Made by a program: the position numbers and the translations under genes. The notes below the pieces were generated by a model. It saw only the letters and a program-made list of their open reading frames with translations, was not told the DNA's origin and did not search any database. DNA of 6,396 nt. It comes from Syntrophales bacterium. Lineage in GTDB: Bacteria; Desulfobacterota; Syntrophia; Syntrophales; UBA2192. This document shows positions 1 through 5,404 of this stretch, piece by piece (position 1 is the stretch's first letter; every line of letters starts with the position of its first letter). The stretch covers positions 1 to 6,396 of the forward strand of contig JALOPC010000315.1 in assembly GCA_025454095.1 (NCBI GenBank). Reading direction: 5' to 3'.

Positions 1-1152
1 TACATCGCCACGATCATCCCGCCGACAACCCCGCCGAGGAAAACCATGAGCAGGGGCTCGAGCATGGAGGTCATGGCGTTCACGGCCGTTTCCACCTCGT
101 CGTCGTAGAAGTCGGCGATCTTGGTGAGCATGGAGTCGAGCGACCCCGTCGCCTCGCCGACGGCGATCATCTGGACCACCATGGGCGGGAAGACGGACGT
201 GGCCGCCAGGGGCTCGGCGATCGTCTTGCCCTCGCTGATGTTCTTCCGGGTCTCCATGAGGGCCTTCTCGATGATCTTGTTGCCGGCCGTTCGGCTCGTG
301 ATCTCGAGCCCGTCGAGAATGGGCACGCCGCTGGAGATCATGGTGGAAAGGGTTCGCGTGAATTTCGCGATGGCGACCCTCCTCATCAGGATCCCGATCA
401 CGGGAGGCTTGAGGATCAGGCGGTCGAAGAGGTAACGCCCCTTGTCGGTCTGGTAGAATTTGACCAGGGCCACGACGGCGATGATCAGCGCGCCGACGAT
501 GTAGAGAGCGTTGTTCGTGACGAAGCTGCTCAGGTCGATGAGGGACTGCGTCAGGAGCGGAAGCTCCCGGCCCATGCCCGCGAAGATGCTCTGGAAGACA
601 GGCACGACCTTGACGAGCAGCAGGGTGATGACGGCAAACGAAACGAACAGGACGACTGCCGGGTACGTCATGGCGCCCTTGACCTTCCGTTTCAGCTTCA
701 TCGCTTTTTCCAGGTAGGTGGCCAGGCGGTTGAGAATGGTGTCCAGAATACCGCCGGCTTCGCCCGCTGCAATCATGTTGATGAACAGATCGTCGAAGAC
801 CTTCGGGTACTTCTTCAGGGCATCGGTGAGCGTGGAGCCGCCCTCGATGTCGTCCTTGATGTTCCGGATGATCCGGGCGAATGATTTGTTCTGTTCCTGG
901 CTCGCCAGGATGTCCAGGCACTGGATGAGCGGAAGGCCAGCGCTGATCATCGTGGAGAACTGCCGGGAGAAGATGACGACGTCCTTCCCCTTGACGGAAC
1001 CCCGCAGGGGAATCATCTCCAGCAGGTCTTTCGGCTTCGCCTTCACCCGCGTCGGCTTGAGACCCTGCCTGCGGAGCTGCGTGCGGACGGCTGCCTCGTT
1101 GACGGCTTCCGTCTCGCCTTTTTCCCTGGGCTACCCAGACATAGACTGCCAT
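1..1152 (-). CDS. pilC: type IV pilus assembly inner-membrane protein PilC (type II secretion F family), frameshifted near the N-terminus, 3' end cut by window edge
   Basis: Polytopic inner-membrane platform protein of the type IV pilus machine, which connects pilin with the PilB/PilT motors. The start MAVYVW at 1152 is typical and has a GAGGAG site 7 nt upstream. The body runs in a different frame from about 1118 to the left edge, open throughout: GETEAVNEAAVRTQLRRQGL, VVIFSRQFSTMISAGLPL, MIAAGEAGGILD, then the second T2SF domain with FTRTLSTMISSGVPIL and MIAVGEATGSLD. Three membrane segments are visible: after GAMTYPAVVLFVSF (about 570-670), around ALYIVGALIIAVVAL (about 450-505), and LLMVFLGGVVGGMIVAMY at the edge. 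In the body frame a TAG lies at 1128-1130 with no start after it until an internal Met, so MAVYVW and the body belong together. About 17 nt appear missing between W and KGE. Only about 12-20 C-terminal residues lie beyond the edge. Confidence 0.9.
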   Translation of the reverse strand, partial: MAVYVWVAQGKRRDGSRQRGSRPHAAPQAGSQADAGEGEAERPAGDDSPAGFRQGEGRRHLLPAVLHDDQRWPSAHPVPGHPGEPGTEQIIRPDHPEHQGRHRGRLHAHRCPEEVPEGLRRSVHQHDCSGRSRRYSGHHSQPPGHLPGKSDEAETEGQGRHDVPGSRPVRFVCRHHPAARQGRACLPEHLRGHGPGASAPDAVPHRPEQLRHEQRSLHRRRADHRRRGPGQILPDRQGALPLRPPDPQASRDRDPDEEGRHREIHANPFHHDLQRRAHSRRARDHEPNGRQQDHREGPHGDPEEHQRGQDDRRAPGGHVRLPAHGGPDDRRRRGDGVARLHAHQDRRLLRRRGGNGRERHDLHARAPAHGFPRRGCRRDDRGDV

Positions 1153-1186
1153 GTTCCTTCTCCTCGCTAGATCCGCTTTTCCATAA

Positions 1187-1203
1187 GGATATCGAAGATA
1201 TCC
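1187..1203 (-). repeat. perfect 7-bp inverted repeat upstream of pilC
   Basis: GGATATC, a 3-base loop TTC, then GATATCC on the minus strand, 35 nt before the pilC ATG. As RNA it would form a stem directly upstream of the ribosome site; as DNA it could be a protein-binding site. Confidence 0.65.
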
Positions 1204-1264
1204 GATTCCGACCGGCGCCCCGGAGACGATACTGCGGCGCGCACGCCTCACCTTTTCTTATGAT

Positions 1265-1300
1265 CGGCATCCCGGGGGATTTCTTTATCCCGGTGTGCCG
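1265..1300 (-). repeat. compound hairpin in pilC leader
   Basis: On the minus strand CGGCA (1300-1296) can pair with TGCCG (1269-1265). Inside it CCGGGAT (1293-1287) can pair with ATCCC...GG (1280-1272) with a 2-base bulge, leaving an AAAGAA loop. No T tract follows, so this is not a good Rho-independent terminator for rlmB. It is better viewed as leader structure. Confidence 0.5.
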
Positions 1301-1335
1301 GTCAGGGCGAACGCAGGGGATGTGTTGCAAAGCGA

Positions 1336-1351
1336 AGCAAAATCGGTGCCA
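1336..1351 (-). promoter_or_regulatory. sigma-54 (RpoN) -24/-12 promoter upstream of pilC
   Basis: The minus strand reads TGGCAC, five bases, then TTGCT, matching the RpoN consensus TGGCACG-N4-TTGCW at all key positions except the G after TGGCAC. The GG (1350-1349) and GC (1338-1337) are correctly spaced, which predicts transcription from about 1325 and a leader of about 173 nt before pilC. It is in the gap after the rlmB stop. Pilus genes under RpoN control are well known (pilA in several Gram-negatives). An enhancer-binding protein would be required; none is in the window. Confidence 0.65.
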
Positions 1352-1400
1352 TGGATTGGAGAGGGGCAGGCGGCAGAAAAGATGAATGACTCGTCCCCGG

Positions 1401-2115
1401 TCAACGGGGAGGAAATTGGCGGCGAATCTCGTGGAGAAGAATGCCGGCGGCAACGGAGACGTTGAGCGAATCGACCTTGCCGAACAGCGGGATGGAAAGA
1501 AGGATGTCGCAGTGTTTCCGCACGAGCGGTCTCGACAAGACCGATGTCCCCTCCGAAGCGCACCGACTCGAGACCGGTGTCCGCTTCGGCATCGGTGCCG
1601 TAGATCCAGAAGCCTTTTTCTTTCAGAACGTCGATGGCTTGGGTGAGATTGACGACCCGGGCGACCGGGACATGGCCGGCAGCGCCGGCCGAGGCCTTGA
1701 TGACAGCGGGGGTGATGGCGGCGGCCCGGTCCCGGGGGATGATCACCCCGTTGGCGCCGAAACAGTGGGCCGACCGGATCAGGGAGCCCAAGTTCTGCGG
1801 GTCCTCGATCCCGTCGAGCAGAAGGACAAGGCCGCCGGGAAAAGCGGGGTGGCGGTTGGCAACGATCTCCTCGAGGCTTGCGTAGGCGAACTCCCCGCAG
1901 AGGCAGAGAACCCCCTGGTGCGCAACGGTGCCTGCCAGGCGATCGAGTTCCTCGCGCCGGAGGGTTTCCGCCGCAATGCCCCGGGCCGCTGCCAGCGCCA
2001 GGATTTTCGCCGCATCCCCTCCCCGCCGGCCTTCGGCGAGGATGACCTTGCGGACGTCGCCGCCTTTGCTTCGGAGGGTCTCCAGAACGGGATTGATGCC
2101 GTAGATGATTTGCAT
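1401..2115 (-). CDS. rlmB: 23S rRNA 2'-O-ribose methyltransferase, RlmB/TrmH (SPOUT) family, frameshifted
   Basis: SPOUT-fold methyltransferase; the RlmB group methylates a guanosine ribose in 23S rRNA domain V using S-adenosylmethionine. The first 194 residues (2115 to 1534) start [16 protein letters not shown], the substrate-binding domain. The knot domain follows with [19 protein letters not shown] (motif 1, Asn108 and Arg114) and IIPRDRAA. At GGDIGLV the frame is lost. The next recognisable piece, RPLVRKHCD, then [20 protein letters not shown] (motif 3), runs in another frame from 1532 to the TGA at 1401. E. coli RlmB has eight residues, MGAEGEGM (motif 2, a SAM-pocket loop), exactly here. 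Only one base (1533) remains, so 23 nt are missing. Restored length is 245, against 243 in E. coli. Read through, the original frame continues as nonsense to 1285. The start fits the family, but its ribosome site is poor. Confidence 0.88.
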
Positions 2116-2121
2116 GATTCA

Positions 2122-2157
2122 GGGTGTCGGGTCCAGGGGTTGGGGTATCGGGAAGGG
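2122..2157 (+). repeat. G-run array (potential G-quadruplex) upstream of rlmB
   Basis: Six plus-strand G runs (2122-2124, 2129-2131, 2136-2139, 2142-2145, 2150-2152, 2155-2157) are separated by loops of 2-4 nt, which satisfies the usual four-run G-quadruplex pattern. The G-rich strand is the template for the minus-strand genes, so the transcript carries C runs that end 6 nt before the rlmB start. It shares the 11-mer GGGGTATCGGG with the array at 5337-5361. Confidence 0.6.
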
Positions 2158-2167
2158 AATATTCCCT
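2154..2167. repeat. 14-bp perfect palindrome between pyrF and rlmB
   Basis: AGGGAATATTCCCT is its own reverse complement. It lies 38 nt upstream of the rlmB ATG in a gap of 112 nt. It could be an operator for a dimeric regulator or simply a by-product of the repeats around it; the sequence alone does not decide. Confidence 0.6.
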
Positions 2168-2192
2168 CTGACTTCGGTCCCTGTCTTTGACT

Positions 2193-2228
2193 GGAAAGAC
2201 CGGATAGACCGGAAAGACTGGATAGACC
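2193..2228. repeat. 4 x 9-bp tandem repeat at the pyrF 3' end
   Basis: Four directly abutting 9-bp units on the plus strand alternate GGAAAGACY with GGATAGACC, equivalent to two 18-bp units differing at one base. The last base of the array is the first base of the pyrF stop codon on this strand. A 6-bp inverted repeat, GTCTTT at 2183-2188 with AAAGAC at 2195-2200, overlaps the left edge. Confidence 0.85.
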
Positions 2229-2989
2229 TACGATTCCCGGTCCGCAAGCCCCAGGGCGATCTCCTCGACGATCCGGTCTGCCGCCTCCACGGGGTCCTTC
2301 GCCAGGCGGATGGGCCGCCCCACGACGATGTAATCGGCGCCGTTGCGGATCGCATCGCGGGGCGTGTCGATTCGCTTCTGATCGTCTTTCTCCACCCCGC
2401 CCCCGCCCAGGCGGATGCCGGGCGTCACGATGGCGAAGCCGGGCCCGCAGGCCTTGCGGATGGGAAGGATGTCCTGGGGGGATGCCACGACTCCCCCCAT
2501 GCCGGCCCGGTGCGCCGCCGCGGCCAGGTGCGCCGCCAGCCCCTGGGTGGTCTGCTGGAAGCCCAGCTCGGAGAGATCCCGGTCGTTGAGGCTGGTGAGC
2601 ACGGTGACCGCCAGGACCAGCGGCATCGGGGCGCCCGCCTCCCGCGCCGTCTTCTGGGCGGCCTGGACGGTTTTCTCCATCATCTCACGCCCCCCGAGGG
2701 CGTGGAGGTTGAACATGGCGACCCCGAGCCTGACCGCCCCCTCGGCGGCCTTGGCCACCGTGTTGGGGATGTCGTGGAACTTGAGGTCGAGAAAGACTCT
2801 CCCCCCGAGGCCCTGGATGCGGCGGACGATCTCGGGCCCGAAGTGGGTAAAGGCCTCCTTGCCGATCTTGTAGACCCCGATGTGGTCGCGCAGGCGCTCG
2901 ACCCACTGCAGGGTCTCGTCGATGCCGTCCCCCATGTCCAGAGCGAAGATCAGGCGCGATCGCGCATCCCTACTCGGAGTCATCCTCAT
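2228..2989 (-). CDS. pyrF: orotidine 5'-phosphate decarboxylase
   Basis: Catalyses the last step of de novo UMP synthesis, OMP to UMP plus CO2. It is a TIM-barrel protein of 253 residues from the ATG at 2989. Visible family features are FALD near residue 18, VYKIGKEAF with Lys41, the signature [14 protein letters not shown] with the catalytic Asp68, Lys70 and Asp73, the VTPGIRL phosphate loop and the C-terminal DYIVVGRPI. Three starts are close together: GTG at 2992, ATG at 2989 and ATG at 2983. None has a good ribosome site; a GGGA lies 7-10 nt upstream of the first two, so 2989 is a compromise. All overlap the rpoZ 3' end by about 14-23 nt, which suggests coupled translation. The TAG at 2228 abuts a short tandem repeat. 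The frame is intact, unlike gmk and rlmB on either side. Confidence 0.95.
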   Translation of the reverse strand: MRMTPSRDARSRLIFALDMGDGIDETLQWVERLRDHIGVYKIGKEAFTHFGPEIVRRIQGLGGRVFLDLKFHDIPNTVAKAAEGAVRLGVAMFNLHALGGREMMEKTVQAAQKTAREAGAPMPLVLAVTVLTSLNDRDLSELGFQQTTQGLAAHLAAAAHRAGMGGVVASPQDILPIRKACGPGFAIVTPGIRLGGGGVEKDDQKRIDTPRDAIRNGADYIVVGRPIRLAKDPVEAADRIVEEIALGLADRES

Positions 2990-3242
2990 CACCGATGAAT
3001 CCCATGTCGTCGCCGATCTGCCGTGCCTGCTCCTCGACCTTGTCCAGAAGCTCGGGCTGGGAGTATCTCACCTTGCCGGCCGCTATTTCACGAAGCGACG
3101 TGACCACGGGTTTGTTGTCCCGGTTGTCCACCAGGGGCTGCGACCCCTTGAGAATCTGCCGTGTCCGCTGGCCCGACAGGATCACGAGGGCAAAGCGGTT
3201 TCTCGCGTTTTTCAACGCGTCTTCAACGGTCACTCGTGCCAT
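2970..3242 (-). CDS. rpoZ: DNA-directed RNA polymerase omega subunit
   Basis: A 90-residue protein, the usual size for omega, the small subunit that helps assemble and stabilise core RNA polymerase through beta-prime. The N-terminus [20 protein letters not shown] is characteristic; after it comes [13 protein letters not shown], then [17 protein letters not shown], and an acidic C-terminal tail ending GDEDDSE. The ATG at 3240-3242 follows the gmk stop by only 2 nt. A strong GGAGGT ribosome site 8 nt upstream is embedded in the last codons of gmk (Ser-Gly-Gly-Val-stop). The 3' end overlaps the pyrF start region. The gmk-rpoZ pair is conserved across many bacteria, which supports both calls. Confidence 0.96.
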   Translation of the reverse strand: MARVTVEDALKNARNRFALVILSGQRTRQILKGSQPLVDNRDNKPVVTSLREIAAGKVRYSQPELLDKVEEQARQIGDDMGFIGDEDDSE

Positions 3243-3244
3243 AT

Positions 3245-3855
3245 TTACACACCTCCGGATCGATCAAAGAAAGGTTTTATTTGTTCCATCATGCGTTCCC
3301 GCCTGCATGTTTCGGCAAGGTACACGGCCCGCAGGCGGTCGATGGCCGCGTCCAGCTCATCGTTGACGATGACGTAATCATACCACACGATCTCGCGAAT
3401 CTCACGAAGCGCGTTGTCGAAACGCCGCCGGATCGTCTCCTCCGTCTCCGACCCCCGGCCCCGGAGGCGCCGCTCGAGCTCCCCGATGGACGGCGGGACG
3501 ATGAACACGAAGATCCCGCCCGGCCAGGCCTTTTTCAACGCCCGTGCCCCACGGGTGTCCACGTCCAGCAGCAGGTCGTTTCCCTTCAGGGCCTCCTCCA
3601 TGGCCTCGCGGGAGGTCCCGTAGAGCTGCCCGTAATTCTCGGCCCACTCGATCAGGTCGCCGCGCCGGATCCGCTCGCGGAACTCGGCTCGCCGTCCACC
3701 TCCGAGGGCCGCGGGGGACGCGTCGTCAGGGAGACGGAAAAACGAAGCTGCGGGAACCCCGCGAGCAGGGCCTTGCAGACGGAGGTCTTGCCGGACCCCG
3801 AGGGGCCCGTCACCGCGACGAAGATCCCGCCCATCGGCACGGGGCTACTCGACAT
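3245..3855 (-). CDS. gmk: guanylate kinase, frameshifted in this sequence
   Basis: Guanylate kinase (GMP + ATP to GDP + ADP), normally essential. The N-terminal part, 3855 to about 3688, reads [10 protein letters not shown] and has the P-loop GPSGSGKT (residues 17-24) and the GMP-binding [12 protein letters not shown] segment. This frame then hits a stop at 3652. The rest continues in another frame from 3685: [38 protein letters not shown], the [10 protein letters not shown] lid and YVIVND, ending at the TAA at 3245. Compared with E. coli Gmk, where eight residues separate GE from EF, only two bases (3687-3686) remain, so 22 nt are missing, including the conserved aromatic stretch after VDGE. 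Restored length is about 210 residues, typical of the family. The start overlaps the yicC stop; AGGGAG lies 10 nt upstream. Read literally this is a broken gene, but an assembly or sequencing error is more likely. Confidence 0.9.
3248..3255 (-). promoter_or_regulatory. ribosome binding site of rpoZ
   Basis: GGAGGTGT read on the minus strand, with the GGAGGT core 8 nt before the rpoZ ATG. It lies inside the last sense codons of gmk, so rpoZ translation is probably coupled to gmk. It is the strongest Shine-Dalgarno sequence in the window and settles the rpoZ start. Confidence 0.75.
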
Positions 3856-4726
3856 TCTGGGCCTGCTCCCTGAGCTTGGCCAGCTCGCTCTTGAGTTCGA
3901 TGACGTCCTGCGCGATGGCGATGTCGTTGCTCTTGGAGCCGATCGTGTTCACCTCGCGTCCCATCTCCTGGAGCAGAAAGTCGAGCTTGCGCCCGATGGC
4001 GTCGCTGCCCTTGAAGAGTTTTTCCATCTGGCTGACATGGCTCTCGAAGCGGACGATCTCCTCGGTGATGTCGCTCTTCTCCGCAAGCAGGGCCACTTCC
4101 TGGCTCAGGCGCACGGGGTCCATCTCGAGACCCTCCGTCAGCTCCCGGATGCGGTCCTGAAGCCGCTGCTTGTACTCCAGGACGGTCTTCGGCGCGCGGG
4201 CCTTGGCCGATTCGAGATAGCGCTGCAGGGTGCCGAGCCGCGCCAGGAAATCCTTCTTGAGGATCTCGCCCTCGGCCTGGCGCATGCGGATGAGAGCGTC
4301 GAGGGCCTCGTCGAGGGTTTTCCGAAGCTCCCCCGAGGCCGCCGCCGGGTCGAAGCGGGTCTCCGAGGGGACGAAGATCTCCTTGAAACGAACCAGGGTC
4401 CGCAGCTCGACGCGGTCCTCCAGGTTGAGCTCCTCCTTGATCTTCAGCAGAAGCGCATGGTAGTTCCTGAGCAGGGGCAGGTTCAGGCTGTACTGGACGC
4501 TGCTGTCGCCGCCGGCTTCCGCGTCGGCCTGGACGCTCACCTCGATGCGCCCCCGGAAAATGCGCTCGCCGACCCGCTTCTTGATGTCCACCTCGAGCGG
4601 GGAGAGCGCGTTGGGAAGGCGCGTGATGATCTCGATGTAGCGGTGGTTGAGCGACTTGATCTCGATGATCCACTTGCGCCCTTCGATCATCGCCTCCGCT
4701 CTGCCGTAACCGGTCATGCTCAGCAT
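3845..4726 (-). CDS. yicC: YicC family endoribonuclease-like protein
   Basis: A 293-residue protein with the YicC layout from end to end. The N-terminus is MLSMTGYGRAEA, followed by SLNHRYIEIITRLP, and the N-terminal domain covers roughly residues 1-155. The C-terminal DUF1732 region ends with RLSQEVALLAEKSDITEEI, FKGSDAIGRKLDFLLQEMGREVNTIGSK and a final [13 protein letters not shown]. Length matches the usual 287-295. E. coli YicC has been linked to RNA cleavage and small-RNA turnover; whether that applies here is inference. The start at 4726 is preferred over the internal ATG at 4717 because homologues begin M-x-x-MTG-[FY]-G; upstream there is only a weak GGTTGG-type ribosome site. The TAG at 3845-3847 lies inside the gmk start region (11-nt overlap), so the two are translationally coupled. 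yicC next to gmk is a very common arrangement. Confidence 0.93.
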   Translation of the reverse strand: MLSMTGYGRAEAMIEGRKWIIEIKSLNHRYIEIITRLPNALSPLEVDIKKRVGERIFRGRIEVSVQADAEAGGDSSVQYSLNLPLLRNYHALLLKIKEELNLEDRVELRTLVRFKEIFVPSETRFDPAAASGELRKTLDEALDALIRMRQAEGEILKKDFLARLGTLQRYLESAKARAPKTVLEYKQRLQDRIRELTEGLEMDPVRLSQEVALLAEKSDITEEIVRFESHVSQMEKLFKGSDAIGRKLDFLLQEMGREVNTIGSKSNDIAIAQDVIELKSELAKLREQAQNVE

Positions 4727-4787
4727 ATATCACCAACCCGTTGCGGCACGGGGACCCTGACGGCCGGAAGGACCGGTGCCGGTTCCC

Positions 4788-5318
4788 CTATGCCTGTTTT
4801 AATTGTATCCCATACCGCCTTCGCAGCGCGTTGAGGATCCCGATCGTCCGCTCCGCGCGATAGTCCGGGTACGTCCATTCCAGGGGCCGAAACGTGTCCT
4901 TCCGATACTCGAGCGTCAGGTCCGCGTAAATGCCCCGGCCGACATACGGCCGGTGGGAATACCCCTTCCCCGTTGCCAGGATGAAGTGCTGCCTGGCCAC
5001 GTATCCGGGGTCGATGTTGACCCGCCGGGCTCCGCCGCCCCCCGTGAATGTTCCCTCGAGGGCATTCGTACAGAGTTTGACGGCGGGCAGCTCCTCCGGA
5101 CGGATCAGCCGCTCGAAGGTCACGAATCGCCGGACGAGCCCCTCGCCCATCTCCGCGGCGTAATAGTCCGTGTAGTCGAAGGGCAGGACCTCGCTGACGA
5201 AGTCCGGTTGCCCGAAATGCCCCGCGAGATTCCCGATCGCCTCGGCCATCAGGCCCCGATCGGCGGCAAGGACGCTGACGAACAATTTCACCGGCTCGGG
5301 CTCTTTCGGCTTGCTCAT
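4788..5318 (-). CDS. DUF4416 family protein
   Basis: A 176-residue cytoplasmic protein with no signal peptide or membrane segment. I recognise it as DUF4416 from its overall pattern: KLFVSVLAADR near the N-terminus, LPFDYTDYYAAEMG, then VKLCTNALE, NIDPGYVARQHFILATGKGYSHR, and a C-terminal LEWTYPDYR. No biochemical function is established for the family that I know of, and I do not assign one. The ATG at 5318 was chosen because homologues start shortly before the KLFVSV strand and an AGGA lies 9 nt upstream. The frame stays open further upstream into rfaE1, but that stretch (RRPEAKRFHRLPG and so on) is low-complexity, Arg- and Gly-rich out-of-frame sequence. It sits between the heptose kinase and yicC in the same orientation, 61 nt before yicC, so it is probably co-transcribed. 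Confidence 0.85.
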   Translation of the reverse strand: MSKPKEPEPVKLFVSVLAADRGLMAEAIGNLAGHFGQPDFVSEVLPFDYTDYYAAEMGEGLVRRFVTFERLIRPEELPAVKLCTNALEGTFTGGGGARRVNIDPGYVARQHFILATGKGYSHRPYVGRGIYADLTLEYRKDTFRPLEWTYPDYRAERTIGILNALRRRYGIQLKQA

Positions 5319-5336
5319 CGAATCTGGTCCTGAAGA

Positions 5337-5361
5337 GGGGTATCGGGGCTCGGGGTTCGGG
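5337..5361 (+). repeat. G-run array (potential G-quadruplex) upstream of the DUF4416 gene
   Basis: Four plus-strand G runs (5337-5340, 5345-5348, 5352-5355, 5359-5361) are separated by loops of 4, 3 and 3 nt. They lie 18 nt upstream of the DUF4416 ATG in the 86-nt gap after rfaE1. The strand and position relative to the downstream start are the same as for the array before rlmB, with which it shares GGGGTATCGGG. Confidence 0.6.
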
Positions 5362-5404
5362 ATGGAAAAAGCTTGACCCCTGCGCCTGCCGCTGAACCCT
5401 GTTC

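Larger units (their letters stand above)
1153..1400 (-). other. 248-nt intergenic region between rlmB and pilC (probable pilC leader)
   Basis: No gene is supported here. Going toward pilC it contains the RpoN-type promoter (1336-1351), a compound hairpin at 1265-1300, a small GGCG-TGCG-CGCC hairpin near 1231-1242, a perfect 7-bp hairpin at 1187-1203, and the GAGGAG/AAGGA ribosome site just before the pilC ATG. The segments 1303-1297 and 1216-1210 can pair over 7 bp and would enclose about 80 nt. I could not match it to a riboswitch class I know. Confidence 0.5.

Noticed and set aside
1153..1325. A cyclic-di-GMP (GEMM) riboswitch before pilC.
   Set aside because: The conserved GEMM-I core, such as GCAAAGCC and the tetraloop segment, is not present, nor is a recognisable class II core.
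1395..1409. Hairpin CCCCG-TTGAC-CGGGG at the rlmB stop as a Rho-independent terminator.
   Set aside because: The stem is only 5 bp, overlaps the stop codon, and no T tract follows directly.
1285..1533. C-terminal part of the 276-codon frame that starts with rlmB.
   Set aside because: After residue 194 it has no RlmB character, while motif 3 continues in the neighbouring frame; this tail is read-through past the frameshift.
1441..2998. Long plus-strand open frames antisense to rlmB and pyrF.
   Set aside because: Same reason: they mirror real minus-strand genes and show no domain features.
1119..3690. Programmed frameshifting or translational bypass explaining the broken genes.
   Set aside because: Bases encoding conserved motifs are absent, so bypass could not restore the proteins, and no slippery sequence is seen at the junctions.
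4727..4787. Possible stem with GGGGA and TCCCC arms between the DUF4416 gene and yicC.
   Set aside because: Inner CCGG pairs are ambiguous, the arms are short and there is no T tract; too weak to call a regulatory element.
3161..4834. A 557-codon open frame on the plus strand.
   Set aside because: It lies antisense to gmk and yicC, whose proteins are clearly recognisable; its translation is compositionally biased and resembles no family. It is a GC-rich shadow.
5362..5404. T5 run after rfaE1 as a terminator.
   Set aside because: No stable GC stem immediately precedes it, and the downstream genes look co-transcribed.
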